Assembly (NCBI GenBank): GCA_965229445.1 | Contig: OZ245876.1 | Location: 2,790,001-2,854,000 of the forward strand | Origin: Owenweeksia sp965229445 | GTDB taxonomy: Bacteria; Bacteroidota; Bacteroidia; Flavobacteriales; Schleiferiaceae | Direction of reading: 5' to 3' | Length of the DNA stretch: 64,000 bases | Shown: piece after piece, positions 26,305-35,083 of the stretch | Position numbering within the stretch: position 1 is the stretch's first letter | Layout: each line of letters begins with the position of its first letter | Translations under genes and position numbers: made by a program | Notes under the pieces: generated by a model | Seen by the model: only the letters and a program-made list of their open reading frames with translations | Told to the model about the DNA's origin: nothing | Database searches by the model: none

Positions 26305-27411
26305 TTACTTTTGGTTTAACTCCTCGACGCAAAGATAGTTTGCAATTTTACTGAATAAAACCTCATCTACTAATTCAAGGTTTTTGAGTTCTTCCAAACT
26401 GCTGAATTGACGGTATTCTTCCCGGAATCTAACGATGTTCCTGGCTACAGACCTTCTGATATATGGATGATTTTCAAGCTCTTGTATAGAAGCCTTGTTG
26501 ATATTAATGCGTTTTACCTGAGAAGCATCCAACTTAAGTTGATGGCGGATATCGAAATAATTTAAGCTGTCAATACCTCTAATTTCCAGCAATTGCTTCA
26601 TTTCTGCATAAGCTCCCAATTGATTCCGATACTGTATAATCTTTCCGGCCAGGTATGGGCCTACACCTTTTATTGCGAGTAAACCGGTGGAATCAGCATG
26701 ATTTAAATCCACCACCAGCGGGTTGGCTAAAACTGAATCTTTCCTCCTCTTTCTCAATTTAACATAAGGAATGATCTGTCTCGCCTTCGCTGAATCAAGA
26801 TTGTAAACTTCCAATAAATCATCTGGAGATTGGAAGGGACGATATCGGTTGCGATAACCCATAATGCCTGTTACTTCCCGTTCCGAGAGCCCTATTTCTG
26901 AAAGTTCCTTTTCACTTATCTCATTCAGATCGATTGTATCCCTGAGCTTTAATGCCTGGTTTTGTATTCTTAGATGCCTGCGATCCTCGGAAATCCTTTT
27001 CTCAATCGATATATAATCGGCCAGCCGATGGTACAGAAGCGTATCCATTCCGTATATTTTAAGTAAATCTTCAGGCCTGGAAAAAAATCCGCCTTTGAGG
27101 CGATAGTTTATAATATTAGCTCTTACTCTGGCATCCAATCCCAGGGCTTCCATACGAGAATCTGACACCGTGTTAGGATCAAAGGAGAATAATGATGCTG
27201 GTTGATCGGTTAACCCATTCTCCAGACTATCCAGTTGCTGCCAATCCTCCACAAAGGCCTCATACTCTGACCAATCAATAACTGCTTTTGGATCATAAAA
27301 GCGCAGGTATATCTGCGTTGCCAACAACATCAGACAAAGCACAAATAACAGACCTAAGGCCCGTCTTTGCCGCCTGGAGTAATACAGGATTTCCTTGAAA
27401 CGATTTTTCAC
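26305..27411 (-). CDS. Helix-hairpin-helix (ComEA-like) protein with N-terminal membrane anchor
   Basis: 368 residues. A basic N-terminus (YYSRRQRRALG), one membrane helix (about 18-34), then at least four helix-hairpin-helix motifs, for example ALGLDARVRANIINYRLKGGFF, IGLSEREVTGIMGYRNRYRPF, IKGVGPYLAGKIIQYRNQLG, and HPYIRRSVARNIVRFREEYRQF. Such motifs bind DNA non-specifically; ComEA-like proteins act in DNA uptake from the periplasm. The orientation and repeat number suggest a periplasmic or envelope role here, but DNA binding and uptake are inferred. Confidence 0.75.
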   Translation of the reverse strand: MKNRFKEILYYSRRQRRALGLLFVLCLMLLATQIYLRFYDPKAVIDWSEYEAFVEDWQQLDSLENGLTDQPASLFSFDPNTVSDSRMEALGLDARVRANIINYRLKGGFFSRPEDLLKIYGMDTLLYHRLADYISIEKRISEDRRHLRIQNQALKLRDTIDLNEISEKELSEIGLSEREVTGIMGYRNRYRPFQSPDDLLEVYNLDSAKARQIIPYVKLRKRRKDSVLANPLVVDLNHADSTGLLAIKGVGPYLAGKIIQYRNQLGAYAEMKQLLEIRGIDSLNYFDIRHQLKLDASQVKRININKASIQELENHPYIRRSVARNIVRFREEYRQFSSLEELKNLELVDEVLFSKIANYLCVEELNQK

Positions 27412-27458
27412 AGAGATGCTTTCAGCTCCCCCTCGATATGCTTAAAGCGTGAATAAGT

Positions 27459-27599
27459 CTATTCATCATCGTCATTCTCATCATAAGAATCTGGCTCCGG
27501 TCTTTTAGGAGTGCGTAATACCTTCATAAAGAAATGAATGGTAAAGGCCGCCACCGTTACCTGCGTAATGACCATTAAAATAATTGCGCTGGTATTCAT
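27459..27599 (-). CDS. MetS-like small subunit of the NSS transporter (46 aa)
   Basis: A 46-residue reading frame (MNTSAIILMVITQVTVAAFT, then IHFFMKVLRTPKRPEPDSYD and an acidic tail). Its ATG overlaps the transporter stop by 4 bp (ATGA), so it is translationally coupled. One membrane helix at about residues 4-26 followed by a basic then acidic tail matches the small subunits known from MetPS-type sodium symporters (methionine/alanine import). It is easily missed by gene finders because of size. Confidence 0.8.
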   Translation of the reverse strand: MNTSAIILMVITQVTVAAFTIHFFMKVLRTPKRPEPDSYDENDDDE

Positions 27600-29290
27600 A
27601 CGGTAGCGAGGTTTTCATTCTTACGTCGACGATAAGCCATGTACACTAAGATACTGATTCCGGCAAAAAGGCCAATTAATAATAATCTAGCAGCATTTAC
27701 CAGACCCATTTTCTTAACCAAACGTTCCTTAACTGCAGGATCTGAGGCATTGCTTATTTGCTCTCGTATACCGGCATTTTGCAACATTTCTATGATGGAA
27801 CCATTATCCAGTTGCCATCCTTCACCGCTGGCCAGTGACGCAAAAGCGGCAGCCCAATCCCCACCTTCCGGTAAAAAAAGTGATCCAAGAAATACGACGC
27901 TTAGTAACAAGGGAGTGATAGTGAGCATCACAAACCTGAAAAATTGCGGAACCTTGATATCTGCTCCTTCTAGTAATTCCGGCCATCCTTTTTTGAGGCC
28001 AAAGATCCAGGAGAATAGTATTGCCTCTGCCAGGGCGAATACCACTAGAGACATGGTGCCGGCCCAGTAATCGTATTCATTAAAAAATATCTGATCTACG
28101 ATACCAGATTCATCTATCTGATAAATGAAAACGGTGGGTAAGCCAACCGCCAAAATCAATGCGCCAAAAGACCAGGCGGCACTGCCTCGTTTGAAGTTAA
28201 ACTCATCTTGCATAAAACCCATCCAGGGGGTACCCATAGCCAAAGAGGAGGTGATGCCCGCAAAGAATAGTAGGCCAAACCAAAATAATCCGGCCAGGTT
28301 GCTAATTACTGCTCCCCACTGATCAAATAAATAAGGCATGGTTTGAAAGGCCATCCCGAAGCCGGCATTCTCCCGCACCCAATCTATGCCAAGGTAGCCG
28401 GCCGCAATAGGAATTACTATTAAACTTCCTAATACCACCTCCACAAATTCATTCATAAATCCTGCGGAAACAGCATTCAATGCAATGTCATCTTTCGCCT
28501 TGAGATAGGAGGAATAGCAATGTATGGTTCCCATGCCTACTGATAGGGTAAAGAACATTTGACCAGCTGCTGCCAGCCAAACGGTAGGATTGAATAACGA
28601 ATCAAATTGTGGAGTCCACAAAAAATTAAGGCCATCCCAGGCACTGGCATCAGGATGTTCGGGAGAGGCACCTGAGGTACCGAGCGTAAGACCTCTAACG
28701 GCTAGAATAGCCCCGAATATTAAGAGCAGTGGTACGCCAATTTTGGCTGCTTTTTCCACGCCATGAAGACCGCGTGAAAGAATATAAGTGTTCAGCAACA
28801 AGCAGATAACATAGATAATGGCTGCTTCATACGGAATACCGGTAGTTGAGCTGCCGATATGAAGATAATTATTGAAAAAGCTGGCTACCTCGCCCTGACC
28901 CATCCCATTGAAGGTGCCAAATACTGAATGAAATACATAAGACAATGTCCAGGATTCTATATAACAGTAGTAGGCCGCCACCGCTACGTTGGTGAAGATG
29001 CCAAAAACACCAAAGTACTTCCAGAAACGCGCCTTTCCCATCGTATCTAGGATAAAGGGTGTAGAGTGATTACCGGATCTACCACCGAACCTTCCCATGG
29101 TCCATTCCATCCACAGAAGCGGAATCCCCATTAAAAGGAAACACACCAGGTACGGAATAATAAAGGCCCCACCTCCATTTTGCACTGCCTGTACCGGAAA
29201 TCTCAAGAAATTACCCAATCCAACGGCGTTTCCTGCCATGGCCAAAATTAGGCCAACCCTGGTGCCCCAGGATTCTGTGTTTGTGCTCAT
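27596..29290 (-). CDS. Sodium-dependent transporter, NSS/SNF family
   Basis: 564 residues, about 12 membrane helices. The first helix region carries the NSS signature WGTRVGLILAMAGNAVGLGN and FLRFPVQAVQNGGGAFIIPY, forming the sodium and substrate sites; further conserved parts are FGIFTNVAVAAYYCYIESWTL and FFTLSVGMGTIHCYSSYL. It imports an amino acid or related compound with sodium. The small subunit gene at 27459-27599 is coupled to it. Substrate unknown. Divergent from the AGCS transporter at 29429. Confidence 0.92.
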   Translation of the reverse strand: MSTNTESWGTRVGLILAMAGNAVGLGNFLRFPVQAVQNGGGAFIIPYLVCFLLMGIPLLWMEWTMGRFGGRSGNHSTPFILDTMGKARFWKYFGVFGIFTNVAVAAYYCYIESWTLSYVFHSVFGTFNGMGQGEVASFFNNYLHIGSSTTGIPYEAAIIYVICLLLNTYILSRGLHGVEKAAKIGVPLLLIFGAILAVRGLTLGTSGASPEHPDASAWDGLNFLWTPQFDSLFNPTVWLAAAGQMFFTLSVGMGTIHCYSSYLKAKDDIALNAVSAGFMNEFVEVVLGSLIVIPIAAGYLGIDWVRENAGFGMAFQTMPYLFDQWGAVISNLAGLFWFGLLFFAGITSSLAMGTPWMGFMQDEFNFKRGSAAWSFGALILAVGLPTVFIYQIDESGIVDQIFFNEYDYWAGTMSLVVFALAEAILFSWIFGLKKGWPELLEGADIKVPQFFRFVMLTITPLLLSVVFLGSLFLPEGGDWAAAFASLASGEGWQLDNGSIIEMLQNAGIREQISNASDPAVKERLVKKMGLVNAARLLLIGLFAGISILVYMAYRRRKNENLATV

Positions 29291-29428
29291 ATGGAATTAT
29301 GAAGTTGCTTTATTGCCAGACCAAAATATATAAACTTGTCGGAATGATGTCATTTGCGGCGGGTGAAGAATTTGAATCCTCGCTGATTTTTTTAGATTAT
29401 TGCAGGCCTGCTCTCAAAACATAAACTT

Positions 29429-31237
29429 ATGCAAAAGTATTTCTATAGCGTCTTGATCCTACTATTTGCCTTCATGCTTAAGGGGCAGGATCCTTTGGAG
29501 CTGTCAAGCATTAAACTTGAAAACATAAGTAAGCGCATTAATGATGGCCGCGCTCAGTTGAAAGTATCAGGCGGTGAAAAACCTTATAAGTTTTATTGGA
29601 GTGCACAAAAAGTGGATACCAATGCCTCGGTGGCCAATGGATTAACCGAAGGCCCATCCTATACGGTAGCGATTGTTGATGCAGCAGGCCAACGAATTGA
29701 TACGGCCTTTGTGATAGAGAAACATGCCGTGGCGGAAATCTTCAACGCCACCTTTGTACCAATTGTTGCCGCTTTTAGCAGAGTGATTTTTTGGGATCCG
29801 TTTTATGCTATGGGGCTTTATGACAACCGGGTTTATAATGATGATGGCAGTTTGGCACGCCATCCCAACGGGGATGTCAGAACCAAGGCCATTCCTTTTA
29901 TTGTAATCTGGTTAATATTTGGCGCCCTCTTCTTCACCCTGCGGATGAGATTAATCCAATTTTGGGGTTGGCGACACTCCATAAAGTTAGTACGTGGAGC
30001 TTACGATGATGCAAACGCCCCGGGAGAAGTTACTCATTTTCAAGCCCTGGCCACGGCGGTAAGTGCCACGGTAGGACTGGGAAATATTGCCGGAGTGGCA
30101 GTGGCTATTTCACTGGGTGGACCCGGTGCTACTTTTTGGCTAATTCTGGCAGGACTGCTAGGTATGGCATCCAAATTTACGGAGTGTACCCTGGGCGTTA
30201 AGTACAGAGATATCGGCGATGATGGTGTAGTTGAAGGAGGACCTATGCGATACCTGCGAAAAGGCCTGGCCAAAAGAAATATGAAGGGTTTGGGTAGTGT
30301 GCTAGCGGTGATTTTTGCTGTCCTTACCATAGGAGCCAGCTTCGGCGGAGGCAATATGTTCCAATCCAATCAGGCTTTTCAACAGATGGCAGGTGAGTTC
30401 ACAGTTTTGCAGGGAATGGGACCCTATTTTGGTTTAATTCTGGCCATTTTGGTCGGCGTAGTGATCATTGGAGGCATTCGAAGTATTGCCAGGGTTACAG
30501 AAAAGATTGTTCCCTTTATGGCTGGGCTTTATGTGCTTGCCGCGATGGTTATTATCGGTAAGAACATCGGTAATATTGGTGAGGCCTTTGCCCTCATAAT
30601 CGATGGCGCCTTTAGTCCACGCGCTGCCCTGGGGGGATTTATCGGCGTATTGATCCAGGGGTTCCGCAGGGCCGCATTTTCCAACGAAGCAGGGATTGGA
30701 TCAGCGGCCATTGCCCATAGTGCCGCTCGCACCCATCACGCTGTTAGCGAAGGATTTGTTGCTCTACTGGAGCCTTTTATTGACACGGTGGTGGTATGTA
30801 CCCTTACTGCCCTGGTGTTAATCTTTACGGGTTTTTATGATGATGCCGGTTTAGGAGGAGCTACGCTGACCTCGCAGGCATTTGGTAGCGTAATTAGCTG
30901 GTTTCCCATGGTGTTGGTGGTAGCCATCTTTCTATTTGCCTTCTCCACCATGATCAGTTGGAGTTACTATGGTTTACGTGCCTGGACCTTCTTATTTGGC
31001 CGCAGCAGAACTACCGAATTGGTGTACAAATTTCTTTTCCTTGTATTTATTGTCATCGGTTCATCGGTAAGTTTGGGAGCGGTGCTAGACTTCTCTGATA
31101 TGATGATTTTGGCGATGGCCCTACCAAATATTATTGGTCTATTGTTGCTCAGTGGAGAGGTGCGAAGTGATCTCAAGGAATATTGGCGTAAACTGAAATC
31201 AGGAGAGATCCTGTCCAAATCAAATTCAAACCCCTGA
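29429..31237 (+). CDS. AGCS-family sodium:alanine-type symporter with extra N-terminal SprB-like domain
   Basis: 602 residues. The AGCS core begins near residue 150 and contains ATAVSATVGLGNIAGVAVAI, GPGATFWLILAGLLGMASKF and GFRRAAFSNEAGIGSAAIAH, all family signatures. In front is a signal peptide (1-20) and about 80 exported residues: VSGGEKPYKFYWSAQ, then LTEGPSYTVAIVDAAGQ, the pattern of a SprB/PKD-like repeat (GG-PY-Y-WS ... Y-V-V-DA-G). Typical AGCS proteins lack this. It carries sodium and probably alanine or glycine inward. The extra domain would sit in the periplasm. Confidence 0.88.
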   Translation: MQKYFYSVLILLFAFMLKGQDPLELSSIKLENISKRINDGRAQLKVSGGEKPYKFYWSAQKVDTNASVANGLTEGPSYTVAIVDAAGQRIDTAFVIEKHAVAEIFNATFVPIVAAFSRVIFWDPFYAMGLYDNRVYNDDGSLARHPNGDVRTKAIPFIVIWLIFGALFFTLRMRLIQFWGWRHSIKLVRGAYDDANAPGEVTHFQALATAVSATVGLGNIAGVAVAISLGGPGATFWLILAGLLGMASKFTECTLGVKYRDIGDDGVVEGGPMRYLRKGLAKRNMKGLGSVLAVIFAVLTIGASFGGGNMFQSNQAFQQMAGEFTVLQGMGPYFGLILAILVGVVIIGGIRSIARVTEKIVPFMAGLYVLAAMVIIGKNIGNIGEAFALIIDGAFSPRAALGGFIGVLIQGFRRAAFSNEAGIGSAAIAHSAARTHHAVSEGFVALLEPFIDTVVVCTLTALVLIFTGFYDDAGLGGATLTSQAFGSVISWFPMVLVVAIFLFAFSTMISWSYYGLRAWTFLFGRSRTTELVYKFLFLVFIVIGSSVSLGAVLDFSDMMILAMALPNIIGLLLLSGEVRSDLKEYWRKLKSGEILSKSNSNP

Positions 31238-31336
31238 TACTCCTTCCGGGCATAAAAGCTTTTCCATTTTGCCAAGGGATGATATTTTCTCAATTTTTCT
31301 CAGGCTCTGATCAATCATAACCCCAAATACACCGGA

Positions 31337-32293
31337 ATGCTTAAAAATTTTATCCTGACGACATTATTATTTGGTTACAATTATTGCTTTGGACAAGTGA
31401 TGCAAAAGGTGATGGTAAGTGAAGATGATCCATATGCCATGTATGTGAACGACGGTGAGTCAACCAGCTTGTTTTACTATCAAATTGTACCTCCGGAACA
31501 TCCCATTGGCGTATTAACCATACTTCCCAGCGCAGGAGAATCCGTCGAAAATCTCTTAGAACAAATCAACCTACATACCAAGGCGTATCATCACAATATC
31601 CTGGTCATTGTTCCTTCATTAAACTGGGGAACCATTCAGCGCACTCCTGATATTTGGTTTCTGGATACCATATTTAAAAGAGTGGTAGACGAACATCAAA
31701 TAGCCAAAGAGAACTTTATTTTTTGCGGCTTATCGAATGGGGCCATGATTTCCTTGACCTATGGAATTAGTGCGGTTAGAGACAGCAATACCTATTTGGT
31801 ACCTAAGGGCATCATTGGCTTGGATCCTCCCCTGGACTATGCCCGGTTTTACAGATACTGTGAACGGGAAATTGCCAGAAATTATAACCCTGCTGGGGTA
31901 TCTGAAGCGCAATGGTTTATAAACACTTACAATCAAGTCTATGGTGGTTCACCCGATAGTTTTCCTCAGAATTATGTGAATGCCTCAATATATAGCTACG
32001 GCATAAACGGAGGTGGCAATGCCAGGTATTTATCGGGGATTCCCATTCGAATGCATTCCGATTTAAACCTGGATTTTCTACTCAACCAACGAGGAAGAGA
32101 TTTGTACGATTGGAATGGTACTGATATCGTGGCCTTTGTAAATCAGCTGAGAAGGAATGGCAATGAAAATGCAGAAGTTATCATTACACAGAACAAAGGT
32201 GTACGATTAGATGGAAGCAAACATCCGCACTCATGGTCAATCATGAACACGGATGAAACCATCAAGTGGATTCTGGATGTATTGGAGAAATAA
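31337..32293 (+). CDS. Exported alpha/beta-hydrolase-like protein
   Basis: 318 residues. A signal peptide (1-20, ending CFGQ) precedes a domain with a nucleophile elbow-like GLSNGAM (G-x-S-x-G, Ser about residue 134), LVIVPSLNWG after strand 4, and a late His (KHPHSWS) that could complete a triad. The layout suggests an alpha/beta hydrolase of the PHB-depolymerase or esterase-like type, but the substrate is not evident. It is 99 bp downstream of the AGCS gene in the same direction. Confidence 0.6.
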   Translation: MLKNFILTTLLFGYNYCFGQVMQKVMVSEDDPYAMYVNDGESTSLFYYQIVPPEHPIGVLTILPSAGESVENLLEQINLHTKAYHHNILVIVPSLNWGTIQRTPDIWFLDTIFKRVVDEHQIAKENFIFCGLSNGAMISLTYGISAVRDSNTYLVPKGIIGLDPPLDYARFYRYCEREIARNYNPAGVSEAQWFINTYNQVYGGSPDSFPQNYVNASIYSYGINGGGNARYLSGIPIRMHSDLNLDFLLNQRGRDLYDWNGTDIVAFVNQLRRNGNENAEVIITQNKGVRLDGSKHPHSWSIMNTDETIKWILDVLEK

Positions 32294-32397
32294 AGAATAG
32301 CGATTGGGGCCACCAAGGCCGAGTGGCTACCTGATTCTCCTGGCCCAGGAAGAAGCAATGACAGGGACTTCCAACGAAATCCCAGTCATCCATAAAT

Positions 32398-32838
32398 TTA
32401 TCGCTTAACCTTCACTTTTTTGGCGTTGGCTCCCTTGGGACCTTGCTCAATTTCAAAACTTACCATATTGTTTTCTACCACCTCTTCCTCACAATCGCTG
32501 ATGTGGAAGAAAATGCTTTCCTGTGAGTGTTTTTCACGGATAAAGCCGTAGCCTTTGGAATCATTGAAATTGGTAACCACCCCAGTTTTTACCGGATCGT
32601 CGTTTTCAAAGTCAGTTTTCTTAGGAACACCCAGTACGATGTCTTCTGCCTTTATCTTCTTTCTCTTCTCTGGTGGAGTATCGTGGAAATTTCCAAACTC
32701 ATCAACCCAAGTTAAGTTATCTCCCTTATCCTCAGGGTTATTCTTCCTCTCTTCACGCTTTTTGGCTTTCTCCTCCTTGCGCTTTTGTCTCTTCTTTTCT
32801 CTTTCTTTCTTACTAAATGATTGTTGCGATTTCGCCAT
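32398..32838 (-). CDS. Cold-shock domain protein with basic N-terminus
   Basis: 146 residues. N-terminal ~35 residues are a Lys/Arg/Glu run (SKKEREKKRQKRKEEKAKK) likely to be a charged helix. The cold-shock domain covers about 83-146: TGVVTNFNDSKGYGFIREK (RNP1 KGYGFI) and SIFFHIS (RNP2). It binds single-stranded RNA. It lies 15 bp behind a DEAD-box helicase, and the two probably act together on structured RNA at low temperature. Confidence 0.9.
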   Translation of the reverse strand: MAKSQQSFSKKEREKKRQKRKEEKAKKREERKNNPEDKGDNLTWVDEFGNFHDTPPEKRKKIKAEDIVLGVPKKTDFENDDPVKTGVVTNFNDSKGYGFIREKHSQESIFFHISDCEEEVVENNMVSFEIEQGPKGANAKKVKVKR

Positions 32839-32853
32839 AAATGAATGTTAATT

Positions 32854-34050
32854 TTATTGAACGAAAGTTAAGGCCTTTCCTTTATTTCCCGCCCTTCCGG
32901 TGCGACCAATTCTGTGAATATAGCTATCCATGCTTCCAGGTAGCTGGAAATTAATGACATGCGAGATATCGTTGACGTCCAGCCCACGGGCGGCAACATC
33001 GGTGGCAACCAAAACTCTCACGCCTCCTTTTTTAAAACTATTGAGGGCTTTTTGCCGGTAATTCTGGCTTTTATTACCATGAATCTCGTCAGATTGCACC
33101 CCTGCCTGCTTCAGCTTTTTATTCACCTTGCTTACCCAGCGTTTGGTTTCGGCAAATACCAAAACCTTGCTAAACTCCGGGTCGTCTAGCAGCAATTTTA
33201 AGCGGGCAAACTTGTCTTCACCGGGATTGAGCTTTATGATCTCCTGATCAATGTGCTGACCGGTTTGTTGCCCATTGCTCACTTGTACTTCCACAGGCGT
33301 TTTAAGCAGCTTGTTGATCTTACTCCGTTGGGTTTCATCCAGCGTGGCTGAAAACAACATAGTATGCTTTCTCCTGGTCATGGCACCAACAATGCGGTCC
33401 ACATCGCGAGCGAAGCCCATATCCAGCATACGATCAAACTCATCTAACACTAAAACCTCAAAGTCGCTGAGCCGAATAGCCTTCCTTTGATAGAGATCAA
33501 GCAGACGACCGGGGGTGGCTACGATTAAGGAAGATTTACGTTTTAGCTGGTGTAGATCACGATTGATATTAGTGCCACCAATCAGGCAGGTGACGTGCAT
33601 ATTAAATCCGTGCACGAGGCTTCTGAATTCCTCCTCCACTTGCACCGCCAGTTCACGCGTAGGCACCAGTACCAGGCTTTGAAAATTGTTCTTCTCACGC
33701 AGTAAACGATCGATCATAGGAATTAAGAAAGCCCCCGTTTTTCCAGTTCCAGTCTGGGCTATACCGAGTAGATCCCTTCTTTTCAGTAAAGACTCCAGTG
33801 TACGATCTTGAATTTCTGTTGGTTGTTCAAAGCCTTTCTTCTCAATATTTGCCATAAGCCGGGGGTGAAGCGGCATCTCGCCAAAGGTTCTGGTAGGTGA
33901 ATACTTTTTCACCGCCACCGGTTCAGAGGCTTTTTGCGTCAGTAAATCTGGGTTAACAGAACTTTGTTTACGACGATTATTTGATCTGGATGGCTGAGGC
34001 CTGCCAGAATTACGTGATTTATTTCCCTTGTAATGGGATGATTTATTCAT
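32854..34050 (-). CDS. DEAD-box RNA helicase (RhlE-like)
   Basis: 398 residues. Motifs Q (FEQPTEIQDRTL), I (AQTGTGKTGAF), Ia (PTRELAVQ), II (DEFD in place of the usual DEAD), III (SAT), V and VI (VATDVAARGLDV, HRIGRTGRAG) are present. The N-terminus is basic (SRNSGRPQPSRSNNRRKQSS). It unwinds short RNA duplexes with ATP. The DEFD variant of motif II keeps both acids of the Asp-Glu pair, so activity is expected. Cotranscribed with the cold-shock gene. Confidence 0.93.
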   Translation of the reverse strand: MNKSSHYKGNKSRNSGRPQPSRSNNRRKQSSVNPDLLTQKASEPVAVKKYSPTRTFGEMPLHPRLMANIEKKGFEQPTEIQDRTLESLLKRRDLLGIAQTGTGKTGAFLIPMIDRLLREKNNFQSLVLVPTRELAVQVEEEFRSLVHGFNMHVTCLIGGTNINRDLHQLKRKSSLIVATPGRLLDLYQRKAIRLSDFEVLVLDEFDRMLDMGFARDVDRIVGAMTRRKHTMLFSATLDETQRSKINKLLKTPVEVQVSNGQQTGQHIDQEIIKLNPGEDKFARLKLLLDDPEFSKVLVFAETKRWVSKVNKKLKQAGVQSDEIHGNKSQNYRQKALNSFKKGGVRVLVATDVAARGLDVNDISHVINFQLPGSMDSYIHRIGRTGRAGNKGKALTFVQ

Positions 34051-34273
34051 GATAAGTTTATTTGGATTATCCCATCGCGGAATTGCCGAGCAGAATACCC
34101 TTTATACAGCGGTATCCTTCAGGTACTTTACCTGCCTTGTGTTCTTTTCTTTTTGTGATCTGTCAATTTCAGCTTCCGACGCTTAGCTGAACTTATGGTA
34201 GAGATGGGTATCAATTTAGATGATCCCTGCTAAGAATGGGATGGCAAAGGTAAGGCAAATAGTTGGATTAGGT

Positions 34274-34525
34274 CTCGACTTCGCTCGACTTGACTTTAGT
34301 CTCGACTTCGCTCGACCTGACTTTAGTGTCGACTTCGCTCCCGCCAGAGGCGGACAGGCGACCTAACCAACGTATACTTATAATCGGAAGGCAACATGGT
34401 GCCACATTGAGAGTAGTCGAAATGGGGCAACGGGATATTGGTCTCGACTTCGCTCGACCTGACTTTAGTCTCGACTTCGCTAAACCTGACAAACGACACC
34501 GCTCCCGCCAGAGGCGGACAGGTGA
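34274..34525. repeat. 27-bp tandem repeats plus a repeated CCCGCC hairpin element
   Basis: The unit CTCGACTTCGCTCGAC-CTGACTTTAGT occurs three times in tandem at a 27-bp period (from 34274, 34301, 34328) and twice more (from 34443, 34470). After each block comes the same CGCTCCCGCCAGAGGCGGA element (about 34337-34360 and 34500-34523), whose CCGCC-AGA-GGCGG is a small hairpin. TCGA-rich and CCGCC-type elements are typical non-coding repeats of this phylum. The rest of 34051-34270 shows no feature. Confidence 0.85.
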
Positions 34526-34621
34526 CCTGACTTACGACTTCCCGTCATAAAGAACGCAGCAAGTCCAGTCATCCATTACATTGTCAAATTAATTACATTG
34601 ACGCATTGCCCACATTCGTCA

Positions 34622-34948
34622 CCCGTCACCCGTCATTGGTCAATTAGATCATTAGGTTAATTGGGTTTATTAGGATGTGCACCTTATCACATTAACCACA
34701 TTCTACACCCGTCATCGGTCATCGGTCAATTAGATCATTAGGTTAATTGGGTTTATTAGGATGTGCACCTTATCACATTAACCACATTCTACACCCGTCA
34801 CCCGTCATTGGTCAATTAGATCATTAGGTTAATTGGGTTTATTAGGATGTGCACCTTATCACATTAACCACATTCTACACCCGTCATCGGTCATCGGTCA
34901 TCGGTCAATTAGATCATTAGGTTAATTGGGTTTATTAGGATGTGCACC
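34622..34948. repeat. 86-bp tandem repeat (four copies) with inner 7-bp repeat
   Basis: The segment CAATTAGATCATTAGGTTAA and its downstream part (to TAGGATGTGCACC) starts at 34641, 34727, 34813 and 34906, i.e. periods of 86, 86 and 93 bp. The 93-bp unit has one extra heptamer. Between units a 7-bp array of the type CGTCAYC/GGTCATC varies from two to four copies. No coding potential is evident. Flanking sequence to 35040 continues with degenerate CATTCGTCACC and CACATTG pieces of the same unit. Confidence 0.9.
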
Positions 34949-35044
34949 CCATCAGATGGATCATATTGACACAATAATCACATTCGTCACCAATCATCCA
35001 TCACATTGCCCACATCTTCAGAGTGAGAGGCATTTCCTCTAGCA

Positions 35045-35066
35045 CCAAAAGTCTTCTTACTTTTGG
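35045..35066 (+). promoter_or_regulatory. Inverted repeat with -7 box before the ABC exporter
   Basis: CCAAAAGT (35045-35052) and ACTTTTGG (35059-35066) form a perfect 8-bp dyad with a 6-bp spacer. The right arm contains TACTTTTG (35058-35065), a full TAnnTTTG match, 18 bp before the ABC gene start. It may be promoter and operator together; no clear -33 box was found. Confidence 0.4.
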
Positions 35067-35083
35067 CCGGTTAAAATTGCACA

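Noticed and set aside
34622..34948. CRISPR array
   Set aside because: Units are 86 bp and repeat throughout; there are no unique spacers, and no cas genes lie nearby.
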